Source of the DNA: Medicago truncatula
Lineage: Eukaryota; Streptophyta; Magnoliopsida; Fabales; Fabaceae
Assembly: GCF_003473485.1 (NCBI RefSeq)
Contig: NC_053048.1
Span: 51,147,755-51,211,754 of the forward strand
Direction: 5' to 3'
DNA: 64,000 nt
Positions 46,550 to 59,108 of the stretch are shown piece by piece. Each line of letters opens with the position of its first letter. The stretch's first letter is position 1. A program made the translations under genes and the position numbers. The notes beneath the pieces are model-generated. The model was not told where the DNA came from. It did not search any database and saw only the letters and a list, made by a program, of their open reading frames with translations.

Positions 46550-49500
46550 TTATAGCTCATAAGTCATTCCCACTTTAACCATACGTTTATGAGGAATATC
46601 AAATAATTTTTCACTCTGCCTCAAATTTTTCTTCAAGAAATGGTAAGCATAATCAATCAAAATTCTCTTTCCAATGTCAGCTCCTTTACCAGCAATCACC
46701 TCATTTTCACCAATCAAGTGAACAACACCAGCCCTTGATGCTTTTTCAACTGCCTCAATCTCTTTTTCAATTTCCTCTTGTACTCTTTCTTCATCAATAA
46801 CTTCTTGTGCTTCATCAACATTCAAGTTTTCATCATTTTTACCATCTTGTATTACTTTTTGAGACCAATAGTATTCCTTAACAATAAATTCCTTCAACCT
46901 CTCAACCATTATTTTCTCAAAAGGCTCTTGCTCATTGCGCGTATCGGTGTATCCGTATCGAACAACACATCGAAATACATTGAGTTCTTTAGGTTGTACT
47001 CGGCGAAAAAGGAACCTTTCTTCCACTGGGACTTTACTAATAGGCAAGGATTTGATTGAAACGAAAACAAGGACAGAGTGTAGTGCAGGCACATTTGCAA
47101 CATAATGTTTGAAAATTGGTGGAATGCCTTGAACAAGCTCAGAATAAAACATTGCAAGGCCGGGCAATCGACATAAACTTGTGTCACAAACAACCTCTCT
47201 GAGCTTCTCAGGTGAAATCTTGTGATCAAGTTCGTAATAGTATTTTTTTCGGTACACGTTATTCCATACATACATGACGAACATTAGAATCGCCGCAAAT
47301 GCAAGAGGAAGATAACCTCCTTGGTCAAATTTGTATAAAACTGAACTTAAATAAAGAAGCTCCACTGAACCAATGACGAGAACATAGCTAATGATCAAAA
47401 GTATGTGAGTCTTCCATATCATGATCATGATTAGTATGAGAAATGCGGATGTTAGTGTCATCACAAATACCACTGCTATCCCTGCATTGCACAAATGTAT
47501 CCATTAAGAATTAGAATTTCCTTGCTCAAAATATTTTACTCTTAAAGTTGGCTTTGTTAATGTTAATATACTATAAAGTGAGAGACTTGTGTAAAACAAG
47601 AAAATTTAAGGGCATGTTTTAGGGTCGTCCTTGAGATTGAGGACCATGTGCAAAGTATGAACATGCTACCCTATCTTTTTTATAAATCACACTTGCGCAC
47701 TCATGCACGCACGCGTTTGCACGCGCACACACATACATAATATTTTTTAGCCTCAACAAGTAGATCGCAAAAACTTGGTGCCCTTGAAAATATGCTGCCC
47801 TACAACCTAAACATGATGTTTGCTATCGGAGAAAGTTCATTCATTTTCAGTTTTCACATTCAATTACAAAATTATGACCTTGATTTTACTACACCGTTTT
47901 TGTTTTCAAAGATTTTCAAAGTAAAAATTAACGGCACTTTCTGTTTGCATTGAATTATTTGTGCTTATGTGTTGACTTAAGCACTTGTTAGATTGTATGG
48001 AAGAGCTTATGGAAACAGCTTATGACAAATTCATGAGATGTGTTCATCTTATTTGCATAAGTTCTCTAAGATAGATTATGAAAATAAATTATAGCTTATG
48101 AAAACGGTTTGACTTTATTTTATCTTCTCTAAAGAAACATCTTATACATAACCAGTTATATGATAAGTGCTTATGCTAGGTGGCAATTTTATAATTAAAA
48201 GTTAAAACTAAAATAAAATAAAAAATATGTTTTCTCAAATCAAATAGATTAAGTGCTGGTAAGAAAAAGAGTTACCATAAGCATTGCCAATTTTTGCTGT
48301 GGTTTTGAAACCAACAGTGATGGCAATACAAGCAATCATGAGGATGTAATTAACTTCTGGGATATAAACCTGTCCTTCATACTTGGCTGATGTATGTACA
48401 ATTTGCACACGAGGAAAACATCCCAATGATAAGGATTGTTGGATTATAGAGAAAGTCCCTGATATCATGGCTTGAGAAGCAATAATTGCTGCCAGAACAG
48501 CAATCACAAACATTGGCCAATATAGAGAGTCTGCAATAATACATGAAACCTCCATTAGTTTGGCTATTTTAAAATGACTTGTTTATGTGCTTATATTACT
48601 CTTTAGTCCTTGTAACATGCATGATTTTCAGTTTTAATCCTTTTAATACTTATTTGTTCATTTTCAGTCCCTACAAAATGAGAAAAGTTGTTTTTGACCT
48701 TATCGTACAACTTTTTGTTGATGATTTAAACTAGGAATTACCTGGTATAGACTTATAGAATGTCTCACCGACAAGATCATTGTTTTTGCGAAGAAAAGAT
48801 GCTTGTCCAGCATAAGCCAAAATGAGAGCAGGGTAAGTCACAGAACACATACTTATCTGTATAGACCGAACCGTAAAGTGTCCAACATCAGCAAATAGTG
48901 CTTCAGTTCCTGCACAAAGAAACAAACAAAATCAAATCAAATTTATATTCTACAGTTATTTGTATAATTGAATATATATGTAAAGTTAAAACCAAATGAT
49001 ATGATTATGAACCTGTTATAGACAACACAACACCACCAAGAGAAATCCAAGCATCTTTTTTATTCCTGATGAAATAATCTACTATGTATTTTGGATTTAT
49101 TGCTTTTATAACTGATGCATCATGCGTGATGAAATTGTAGATGCCAATACCTCCAATGAATGTGAACCATATACAAATAATGGGAGCAAAACTGTAACCC
49201 ACTTTGTCAGTTCCAAACCTCTGAACCATGAAAAGGCCAATCAAGATAGCAACTGATATCAAAACAATTTGATCTGCATGTGCACAACCAACACAAATAA
49301 ATTGCATCAGTTAATAAGTACTGTCTTAATTCATAATCATTATCGAAAGACCTAAATGTGGTAATTTTTAGTAAATTATACTAATTTTACCATTGAAATC
49401 AACACAATTAATCATTTTCTTAATAATCGTGTATAAACCTTAAACGACTATTATTTAGAGACGGAGAGAGTAGTAAAATTTAAATTTGTTAAAATGTCTG

Positions 49501-52261
49501 CCCCTGCAGGGTACCTTACCGTCAGTTATTTGACTATCAGCTTGCTTGATCCCTCCAACAGCTGATAAAACTGCAATAAATTGAAACTTTAGTTAGCATA
49601 ATTGCTTTTGTGACGCCAACATTTCATATAATATATGTACACCTCATATTTTATAATATTTATTCAACACTTTGTTTTATCTCTATCTCTCTTACTGAGA
49701 CATTTATCGCATCATTCTCTTTATTACTTTCTCTCTCATCTCAAGGTGTATATACCCATTAGAGGTGTCCACCAAATTGTGGTTTTTTGTTTGTAAATTA
49801 ATAAAAGATATTACTAAGGCGAGTGGCATAAACAAAAGCAAATAACTAACCAGAGATGCAAGGGGTGAGAACACCATCACCAATGACCATGGAAGTGCCA
49901 AGCATAGTAGCAAATAAGAGGAAGAGCTTGATGAAGTGACTGTTCTCAAGTATAGATTTAACCTTTGATGCTCTTTTCTCACGGCGGTTGTTTGGCAATT
50001 GCAGCTGATAATTGGACACATCTGCGTCCTCTAGTTGTTGATTCGGAATAAGTCCCACTCTAGCGTAACGGCATATTAGAGAGTACAAAGCAAAAGTTCC
50101 ACCTAACAAATTATGTTCAAACTACATCTTAGTGTCGACAAGTATGGTTAATAAAGATTAAACTTTTTGACTTTATTTTCAACTGAAAAATATATTAAAC
50201 GAAATTGATTACACTAAATTATTAATTAAATGATTTTTTTTCTTCTAAAACATCAAGAAAATTACATTTAAATCAAAATTCCGTAATAATATTTCTAAGA
50301 TATTGTTATGAACTTAAAAAAAAGCTTATCTAAAATTTCGCTTTAGACTTCCTGATAAATTTCAAACAAATCTTAAATGGTCAAAATGCTCATAAACATT
50401 ATTATGAAATTAAAACTAATAAAAATATGGAAGTATTCTGTCAACTTAGCTCAGTTGGTCGAAATATTGTATATATAAGGACTAGGGTTCGAACTTCAGA
50501 CATTCACTTCTCCGCATTTAAAATATGTGAGTTCTGACCACTAAATTTTATTTTTTTTTGAAAGAATCTAACCACTAAACTATTTGACAAAGAAAATAAA
50601 AAATAAAAAATTGAAGTGTGTATAAACTATATAGTAGGGTACTAACCATCCCCATTATCGGTGGCCCTTAGGACGAAGAAGACATACTTGAGAAGAGGGA
50701 TGAGAGTGAGAGTGTAAAAGATTAAGGAAAGAACTCCCAAGATATCATCATTGTGCTTTATGCCATCAGTGAAGGTGCTCGAGAACACATACAATGGGGA
50801 CGTTCCGATGTCTCCGTACACTATTCCGATACTTTGAAACGCCAGTTGAAGTATTATTGCCGTTGATGGTCCCTACAATATAACATTACGTCGTATAATT
50901 ATTAAAAAAAAATCAAAAAATCAATTTAATAATTATTAATAACAAGTTTAATACTATTACTACTTATTTATTTATTTATTTAATTTATGAATTTATATAC
51001 TTTTTTCCATAATAAATTTATGTATTTTTTCGTTTTTTCTTAAGATAGATGTGATGAGAAACAATCTTTGAAACTCACATACACAAGTAAAGGGGAGGAG
51101 TTTGAACCTCGGCCATGACATTCGATTAATAATTTTGACATTTTTGTCGATTGAGTTAGGGTTCATGAACTATACTTTGATAGTTTTGTTAATGAAAATA
51201 CTAATATTTTACAAAATCTAACCCACTAATTCTTTCAAAAAAAATAATCTAACACACTAATGGTTAATCCCTAAACACTAATATTTTACAAAATATAACC
51301 CACTAATCATTAATTCCTATGAAGCACTAACACCTTTAGGGCGTGTCATGATGTCCGACACATGCATGAAACTAAGACCAATGTTCTAAATTTTTTTTTT
51401 TTTTTACTTAGACACTCCTAGACTGGTGTTTGATCCCTATATAACACTCATACGATCCGTGTTGGATAATTTAGACAAATGTCTAAAACATTTTTCTCTC
51501 TCTTGGTTCCACACACCGTAGATACAAGAATTAGATATATGTTGAGAAAAGTTAATCAATTAGGAGGTTATAAAAATCAAAGTTAATTACAACGTTCTTA
51601 ACTTTTTTTTATAATACATCATTCAGTCACTATTATAAGCAAAAAACAATTTTTTGATTCATTGAATAAATGATGTATCAAGTCGTTATTGTAGACCAAA
51701 TACATCATTTATTCAATGAATATAAAAAGTTTGTTTTCGATTATAATAGTGACCGAGTGATGTAGATAAATAAATAAAGGTCATATACTATGATATTTTA
51801 TTTTAGAATATTTTTTGATGAAATAAATTGTTCATACTAGATATTTATATATGTATTTTGATTTTTATTTTAGATCGTCTATAAATAAATTATATATGTG
51901 TAGCAGCGTTAGTGGCCTATATTTTTTACCTCTGTATATTATACGTATGTATGTGATGATGAATTAATCTATATGAGTGATTAGTACTGTACAAGTTAGT
52001 ACTACTATGTTTTCTTCAAAATAAAAATAAAAAATAAAAAGTTAGTACGTACTACTAAGTTAACAAATTATAATTAGCACCTACTTTAGAGTAACGGGCA
52101 TGGGAGATGGTGCGAGATTCCATTTCAAGAGAATCGTTTCTTCGATACTTTTGCAACGAAAGCTGTTTCTTCTCTTGGATTGGTACTCTAGGATGATCAG
52201 AAACATGATTTTGTTGTATGCTCTCCATGTTCACAACTACTGCTTCTTCTTCTAATGCCAT
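46550..52261 (-). CDS. HAK/KUP/KT potassium transporter, HAK5-like
   Basis: Eight coding exons on the minus strand (52261-52085, 50872-50647, 50102-49851, 49570-49520, 49273-49013, 48909-48742, 48530-48276, 47481-46550), all with good splice sites and matching phases, encode 773 residues. The protein is a plasma-membrane K+ uptake carrier by family. Signatures: [13 protein letters not shown] (TM1), [112 protein letters not shown] cytosolic C-terminus ends KVGMTYEL, as in Arabidopsis HAK5. Conserved exon order and an intact frame argue for a functional gene. Cluster I (high-affinity) membership is judged from wording, not a tree. Confidence 0.95.
47940..48180. repeat. Dispersed element in HAK intron 7
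   Basis: Same family and orientation as 20470-20745: 'gagcttatggaaacagcttatgaca', 'ttgcataagttctctaagatagattatgaaa', 'acggtttgactttattttatctt'. Confidence 0.55.
48600..48700. repeat. Partial 'agtccct' repeat in HAK intron 6
   Basis: 'tttagtccttgtaacatgc' and 'tttcagtccctacaaaatgag' resemble one arm of the foldback families in the window. No opposite arm is seen. Confidence 0.35.
50441..50570 (+). repeat. tRNA-derived SINE-like repeat in HAK intron 2
   Basis: A-box-like ACTTAGCTCAGTTGGTCG is followed about 40 bases later by B-box-like AGGGTTCGAACTTC on the plus strand. No full tRNA fold. Confidence 0.5.
51055..51170 (-). repeat. tRNA-derived SINE-like repeat in HAK intron 1
   Basis: On the minus strand CCTAACTCAATCGACAAAA (A-box-like) precedes GAGGTTCAAACTCC (B-box-like). 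It resembles the copy at 5228-5355 in order and spacing. Confidence 0.45.
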
Positions 52262-52343
52262 TTTTAATTGAGATTTGAGAAGAGAGTATCTCGGTATAGT
52301 TCAGTGGAGGACAAGTTCATATCATATGCGCATGAAGGGTTGT

Positions 52344-52352
52344 TTAAATAGA
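52344..52352 (-). promoter_or_regulatory. Candidate TATA box of the HAK gene
   Basis: CTATTTAAA on the minus strand about 85 bp upstream of the ATG at 52261. Confidence 0.4.
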
Positions 52353-53015
52353 GAAAACTAGAAAAGAGAGCATCCATGATGTTTGGAAGAAGGTGCAAAA
52401 GTCAGGATCAATAACGTGTTCTGTTTTATCAGATGATAAACACATGCATTATTTCCCACTTGCACTATTCAACGGTAAAAGTTACAAGTGATACGTTGGT
52501 TGGCAACGGCCGCCATTTTTTAGTTATTATTTTTTTTTTTAAAAAAAAAAAAAAGACATCATTCAACATCGTTAAAAATGTAAATGATGAATTACTCATA
52601 TCAAGCTAATAGTATACAGTGGTAAAGTGCTTACAAATAATGTTTGGGATTCAAACGCCAGATCGTGTATATATTATACAATATCCCTCTCGATTGAGAT
52701 AAGTTGAACGATTTTTCCTTCCTTTTCTAAAAGTCATAATATAAGATGTGAAAAACATACACAGAAAAACAAAAAAGAAAAAAAATAATAACACTAATAT
52801 TTAGACACCTCAAATTTCTCAATGTCTTGTTTTCTACCTCTCCATTTCTATCATATCATTAATCTATTATATATAAATCTTTCTATTTTTCGCTTCACTT
52901 AGTGTTATGGAGATGTCTGAGTGTATACAAAACATTTTCAAAAATAACACTAATATGAGTACATTGTTGGTAGGTTGTATATATGTATCATTTATGATTG
53001 TCTATGTATCTTTTA
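52353..53015. other. Upstream flank of the HAK gene
   Basis: Probable distal promoter. A degraded tRNA-related repeat may be present at 52600-52710 ('agtggtaaagtgct', 'gggattcaaacgcc'). Nothing else recognised. Confidence 0.35.
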
Positions 53016-53203
53016 TGAGTTTAATTGCGGTAGGTTGACGGTCCAAAATAGTTTTGCAGACACAACCAATTCAAAACATTCTGAATTGTCACGTTTGGTC
53101 CACATAAATTAAAATCATTAATTGATGTGACAATTCAGAATGTTTTGATTGGTTGTGTGTGCAAAACTGTTTTGGACCGTCAACCCACCACTATTAAACT
53201 CAT
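53016..53203. mobile_element. Near-perfect hairpin MITE
   Basis: Arms of about 75 bp: the left begins ATGAGTTTAATTGCGGTAGG and continues TTGACGGTCCAAAATAGTTT. The right ends with the complement, CCGTCAACCCACCACTATTA then AACTCAT. Both arms share 'cattctgaattgtcac'. The loop is about 35 bp. Only a handful of mismatches. Confidence 0.75.
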
Positions 53204-53229
53204 TTTTATATGAATAAAGATCAACTAAA

Positions 53230-53269
<40 letters not shown>

Positions 53270-53309
53270 AGAGAGATATTTTTTATTATTTATTTTTGAA
53301 AGACAAATG

Positions 53310-53415
53310 TTAGTAAATTGTTAGATTAACATTTACTCTCTTGTATGGGTTTGAACACATGACCTCCAACTCATTAACCCTTAGTTCAAACCAGTTGAGT
53401 TACTCAACCCCATAA
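53310..53415 (-). repeat. tRNA-derived SINE-like repeat
   Basis: Minus strand GAGTAACTCAACTGGTTTG (A-box-like), then GTGTTCAAACCC (B-box-like). Preceded by a (TA)n(TG)n(GA)n tract at 53230-53275. Confidence 0.45.
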
Positions 53416-53542
53416 TATATATGTGATATTGATTGGATCTTTATATTATTATTAAAAAAAAAAAATAAGACTTTTATAAACAAAAACTATAATAATAGAA
53501 ACATTAATTTCTTTGTACCAAAAAAAAAAATTATTTTATAAA

Positions 53543-53740
53543 AGAGTAGTATTATTTGAACAACCATTTGGTTGACAACTTTTGGAACAACCATAATTTA
53601 CAAAGAAAAAATAGGTATTTGCACGAAAACCAAAGCAATAGAGAGATAAAGTAAAAAGTAATGTGAGTATGAGAGAGAAAGTTGTCACAAAAGTTGTCGC
53701 AAAATAGATGTTCAAATATCATTTCTCTTTATAAAAAGAG
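53543..53740. mobile_element. MITE, 'acaactttctctctc' family, copy 2 (inverted)
   Basis: Inverted copy: 'agtatgagagagaaagttgt', 'cacgaaaaccaaagcaatagagag', ending 'caaatatcatttctctt'. Confidence 0.65.
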
Positions 53741-53795
53741 AGATTTTCTACTCTTTTTTATATGTTTTTAATTTCAAGTAACTTTATGACATTAA

Positions 53796-54640
53796 GGCTA
53801 TGTTTGGATGGTGAGAGGAAAGAAAGTAAAAGGAAAGAATGATTAAGGAATGAAAGTGAATAGAAAGTGAAAGGAAAGTATGATGATTTTTGGGTTGTTT
53901 GGAATAAGTGAAAAAGTGAAAGGAAAAAAAGATGTATATTAATATAATAAATTGATATTTACATATTAATAAATAAAAATTGATATGTTAAAGTATACAT
54001 AAGAATAGATATTTCAGTTAAACAAAATTAACAATTTTCCAACTTTAATTACAAAGTTTTTAATAAAGAATAAAATTTTTAAAACTCAATTTTGTATCAA
54101 TAACTATAAAATTTGATAACTACGGTTAAAACATTTATTAATATTGTTGTATTTTTTAATTTTAAAACATGGATATGTTTGAGTGAAAAAAACATAGATA
54201 TGTTGTCATGTAATACCTTTGATAGAAGAGGCTAATGGCTTTGTAATTTACTAACTAGGATAATAAAAAGAGAAATGATATTTGTAGTTGTACAACCATT
54301 TTTGTACAACTTTGTACAACTTTCTCTCTCATATCCGCATTATCTTCTTATTTTCTCTTTTTTTTTCTCTCTCTATTGTTTTTGACCAATGAGAAGAGAG
54401 AACAATGAGGTTGTCTCAAAAGTTGTATCAAAAGAGTTGTTCAAATATCACTCCTCTAATAAAAAAACAAAAATCAATCACTTTTTGAAAGAAAAAAAGG
54501 GAGTACGTCCAGCCAAATAAAAATGGAATACTTTGTTAAAAAAAGAAAATAGAATAGAGTATGAGTTTCAAACTTGAAACAAGATCCATCCACTCACTTT
54601 CTTTCCCTCTTCCAATCTTTCCATAGAACCAAACATAGCC
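53796..54640. mobile_element. Harbinger/Tourist-like element with nested MITE
   Basis: Terminal inverted repeat GGCTATGTTTGG / CCAAACATAGCC flanked by the 3-bp duplication TAA (53793-53795 and 54641-54643), as in PIF/Harbinger elements. Sub-terminal GGAAAGAAAGT-rich and 'cactttctttccctctt' segments are complementary. Contains MITE copy 3 at 54277. No transposase seen. Confidence 0.6.
54277..54459. mobile_element. MITE, 'acaactttctctctc' family, copy 3 (nested)
   Basis: AGAGAAATGATATTTG at the left, CAAATATCACTCCTCT at the right; core 'gtacaactttctctctcat' and 'ctattgtttttgaccaatgag'. Inserted in the element at 53796-54640. Confidence 0.65.
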
Positions 54641-54643
54641 TAA

Positions 54644-55979
54644 CTACTGCACTCTGCACTCTTTTTGTGAATTGACTCTTCTATGGTGAGTAGTTTGTAA
54701 AGTGGTAAAATTAATGGATTGATACTAAAAAAATATAAATTAGCATTGGAAATTTTTAGAGGAAAAACATAAAAATTTTCTCTAATTTTGTCACTAAATT
54801 AAATTTTGTGACAAAAGAATTAGATAGAAATTTCTTTTATTTTGTCATTAATTTTTTTTTCTCCTGACTAGTAGTAATATGTACAACCACTAATAACAAA
54901 TAAAATAAAATTGATCTAAGATGGGACAATTTGACAATTGCCCCATGCTAAAACTCGCCTCAATTATTTTGGGTGTTTCTCTTTGAATTATTTTGTTTTT
55001 TGGTAGGGTGGTGTTTGTGTTCAGGTACTTTATACTTTTTTTTTTCCGGTAATCCACTCTTTGCACACCTTGTGCAGGGTGTATTGTCGGCATTATTAAT
55101 ATATCTCATTTTAGCTTGTGAAAAAAAAAACTCGCCTCAATTCAATTACTAATATTCAATAGGTACACAAAAGTTTGAGTTGAAAGTTCTCTTACAGTCA
55201 CGAGGGAGGAAAATATGTTACACAATTTGAAATTTACTTTCTCTTAATGTCCACTAAAAAGTGGTAAGATTATCAGCACACATTGGTATATTCTTCTTAA
55301 ATCCCAAGTCTCTCAACTGATATTTGTTCATTCATATACCAACCAACTTAGGTGTGGAAGCAAACATTTTGATGACACAATATCATTAGGCCAGGACTAG
55401 AGAATATTCATTCCAGCCGTCAAGGTGGTTGTTTGGACTTTGGACCCATTGTGGGCTTGTGATTGAGTGAATAAGAGTGTGTGAGCCAATTGAGCGTGGG
55501 GGAATACTAGTTTGATTCAAATGAGTTGGATTAATTGACTCTCTTTTTTATCATATTAATTGAAAGATAATTCAGAGGAGAAATTTTATTGAAATAGAAA
55601 CACTAGTAATTTACTCTTTTAAGTGAATAAACACATTCATCATTCTCCCCTAGATAAAAAAAAACATTCATCATTCAAAACCAATATGTGACCTACGTAT
55701 TATTTTAAATAATCACATATTGCATTGTGACAAACATATAACCGTTAAACTTTGTGATGTTAAATTCAGTTAAAAAAATTGGTAGTGTGATAATTAATTC
55801 AAGGGTCTCGTTAACAAAATGTTATGAGCCTACTCTAAAGATATTGTTAAGAAATCTATAAAAAAAATTTACGTCTTAAAAATACAAATTAAACATATAT
55901 CAAAGTTATAAGTGCACAAGTTTTGATGCAATAAGTTATTTATGTTCACTCCTTAAACAATGTCATAAGGAAATTTATT
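54644..55979. other. Intergenic, nothing recognised
   Basis: AT-rich spacer with no gene or structured repeat I can support. Confidence 0.4.
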
Positions 55980-55981
55980 AC

Positions 55982-56263
55982 TCCCTCTGTCCCAAATTGT
56001 ATGTCACTTTAGAAAAAATATTTGTCCCAAATTGTATGTCGCTTTACAATACCAATGAAAAATTAATGTTACTTTTCCTATTATATCCTTAACTATTTAT
56101 TACTCTTTTTTTTTTCAATTCTTTCATTTATCTTTCCCATGTCATTTATTGAGGACAATTTTGTAAAACAACTCATAATATCTCTTTCCCACACAATATT
56201 AATTACATTTCTTAATATGTGTGAAATGCCCAAAACGTCATACAATTTGGGACGGAGGGAGTA
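55982..56263. mobile_element. Stowaway-type MITE
   Basis: Ends CTCCCTCTGTCCCAAATTGT and ATACAATTTGGGACGGAGGG+AG are inverted and flanked by TA (TACTCCCTC...GGGAGTA). These termini are the Stowaway (Tc1/mariner) consensus. A tandem repeat of 'tcccaaattgtatgtc' occurs at the left end. Confidence 0.8.
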
Positions 56264-56787
56264 GCATTTTTGTTTATTCAAATACAAACTTAAATAAAAG
56301 AAGCCATATAAAAATGATAAAGATAATCCTTAAAAGACTCGTATAAAGGTCTATTCAATAATTTTTAACGGTAAGTGGGATGTAAGACAATCTTGAATAT
56401 ATGAGACCATTTTATTTATATAATATATATGTATATGTCAATAAAATAAAAAATATATATGAGAAATTTTTTGTTAGAATATGAGACACTTTTACCGGTA
56501 AAATCTATTGAATTCTTTTTTATGTGGATCTAAATCAAGGGTTTTAGCGGTCTTACCCTTGAATCGATCCTATCTTATATTTAAAGACACTGGTTGAAGT
56601 AACCTTATGAGTAATACGTAATGATTTATACCATGACTAATAGCTATAATTAAAATTTAAATAATTACAACAAAAAAAAAATCCTTCTTCGACGAAAAAA
56701 TACCAAAAATTGTTAAGTAAACTTTAATATTTTTCAATTGTAGTCCTCGAGTTCAAAACGGAATAAACATCTTTATTGATAAAGAAA
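56264..56787. other. Intergenic, nothing recognised
   Basis: AT-rich spacer without recognisable gene or repeat structure. Confidence 0.4.
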
Positions 56788-56975
56788 GAGAAATGATATG
56801 TGTACAATCATTTTTTGACAACTTTTAAACAACTTTATTTCTCATACTCACATTATATTCTTACTCTCTCTCTTCTTTTTTCTCTCTCCATTGTTTTTGA
56901 CCAATGAAAAAAAAGAACAATAAAGTTGTCATGAAAGTTGTTAGTAAATAGTTGTTCAAATATTATTGCTCTTAT
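56788..56975. mobile_element. MITE, 'acaactttctctctc' family, copy 4
   Basis: AGAGAAATGATATGTGTACA at the left, 'ttgttcaaatattattgctctt' at the right; core 'ctctctccattgtttttgacc'. Confidence 0.65.
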
Positions 56976-58324
56976 TGATAAATTGGAGTGCAATCAATTA
57001 GTAAATAGTCAAAGATTGCATTGGTCATGGATAAAAGTAAAACATTCGCAATTTATTTGACCACATCTTATACACTTATTAACTAAATGAGTTCAACAAC
57101 TTTGTTGGATACACTGTAATATTACATAGAGTACTGGACTAAAGTCTTAAATGATTTAGCAACTGGACGAGTCTAGACCAAACTCTTATAATATGACGAA
57201 CCAAAATTCAAATCTCAACTTAATTAAGAGAGATATTAACATTTAGTGTTTGACAAATTTCAAATGAAACTCTCATAACAAGATGGAATTAGTTTTTATT
57301 ATGAAAAATGTCTTAAAACGTTGTTTAAGGAACAAAAAAAAAAAATGTAACTTTTATATAAAAAAAATCATATAATTATATTTTAATAATAATTTTACTT
57401 ATATTTTTAAGACAAAATACGATATATTAACGGTGTACCTACGAAACATGTTAGTAATTAGCATGAACCTTTTATTATATACTTCTGATTAATATTAGAA
57501 CCCAAAGAGAAAAGTGATCACGAATCTTTGGTCCTGTTTTAAGCAAAATAAAATGTTTTTTTTTTGAGAGAATAAAATGTTTTTTTTAACACTTTAATAC
57601 TAGTATTCTCTCAGTCTGCTCTTCATTTTAAATAAAAATATACGGATGGTTGAGCAAATTTTTCTATTAATCTTTATTTTATTTTTATAATTGTCTTGAA
57701 TTACTTGTAAATTGTAATAATGATAGTGATTAGATAGAGGAAAGCAAACCGAGAGCCTTCACAAGTTCACATGGCTTTTGGTTCCAATTCAGTCAAAGCC
57801 TCAAAGGTTTAGGTCATCAGTCACGTGATTATTGTTTTGACCTTTCAAAGTTCATTTAGCATTTGCATCCGGTAGCCACATGCAATTTGCAATGCGGCAA
57901 TACTTTATAACTTCTTGTGACCCCATGTGAAAGGATACAGGTATTTTTTTTTTCCTTGGTATTCTTTTTAGTTATGCTAACCGGTGCCTTTAAGATAATG
58001 GTTAAAGAAATAAAAAAAAAAAATTAAGTTAAAAATGCCATATTTTAGACTTTTAAAGAGTTGAATGCAAAATTAATATATTTGCTTCCTTAACCATTGC
58101 CCTGAAAGCACTAGTTAGTATTTCCTTTTTTCTATAACTTAAAAGAAATAAAATGTATTTTATCTTGAAATATAATGTAAAAGAAATCAAATGTATTTTA
58201 TCTTGAAAAATAATGTATTATCGGCCGAAATAATTTTCTGCAGATATTTAACTTATAATGAAGAAAAAAAATCAACATTGTCATATAATAAGTATGACTT
58301 GTGTTATTTCACATTCATGTATGT
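56976..58324. other. Intergenic, nothing recognised
   Basis: AT-rich. A short direct repeat 'aaagaaat(a/c)aaatgtattttatcttgaaa' occurs at 58142-58210. No gene seen. Confidence 0.4.
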
Positions 58325-58487
58325 GATAACTTTTGTGACAATCAAAAATTTTCAAAGGAAATGAGTTAGTGACACAAAAACCAAAGTAATAGAGAGAGAA
58401 AGTAAAAAGATAATGTGAGTATGAGAGAGAAAGTTGACACAAAAGTTATAAAAAATGGTTGTTCAAATATCATTTCTCAATAAGTAT
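58325..58487. mobile_element. MITE, 'acaactttctctctc' family, copy 5 (inverted)
   Basis: Inverted copy with 'cacaaaaaccaaagtaatagagagag', 'tgtgagtatgagagagaaagttg' and end 'gttcaaatatcatttctc'. Confidence 0.6.
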
Positions 58488-58504
58488 AAGTATTAAAAGA
58501 ATGC

Positions 58505-58797
58505 TTAATTGCACTTTTGGACCCCTATCTTTCCAAAAGTTGCGGTTATGGCCTCCTAACTAATTTAAATACAAAACAGCCCCCTATGTTTTGATTTTTT
58601 AACAGTTTTGGACCCCAGTTCATTAGTAAGGTGTCACGTGGCCCCCTAAATAATACACGCGGCACCTCACTAATGGACTGGGGTCCAAAACTGCCAAAGA
58701 ATCAAAACATATGGGACTGTTTTGTATTTAAATTAATTAAGGGACCATAACCGCAACTTTTGAAAAGATAGGGGTCCAGAAGTGCAATTAAACCTTA
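58505..58797. mobile_element. MITE-like foldback, same family as 4366-4715
   Basis: Left GCTTAATTGCACTTTTGGAC; right 'gggtccagaagtgcaattaaac'. Shared internal units: 'aaatacaaaacagccccctatgt' and 'cagttttggaccccag'. The centre holds GTCACGTGGCC. Arms pair over about 120 bp. Confidence 0.7.
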
Positions 58798-59108
58798 AAA
58801 ATCAAAAAGTTAACATAAAAAAGTATCAACTAGGCATGTGTCTTCGTAAAAGTTAATCATCGACTAGAATGAATACTTCAGTCGAGATAAGAAAATACGT
58901 GGTTCTAGAATATCAAAAAATAGAAAAAAATTCAAGACATGTATGAAAATATTTGAGTGTCATTGCTACTACTGTATTGGACACTTTTCGCATGAAATAT
59001 CCAGGGAACGAAATTTCCATATGACAACTTTAAAATTAAGAGAAGAGGTGGACCACTAACACAAGTTTCCTGTTGGCTACTTTTGATCTTTGATGATAAT
59101 GGTTAAAC

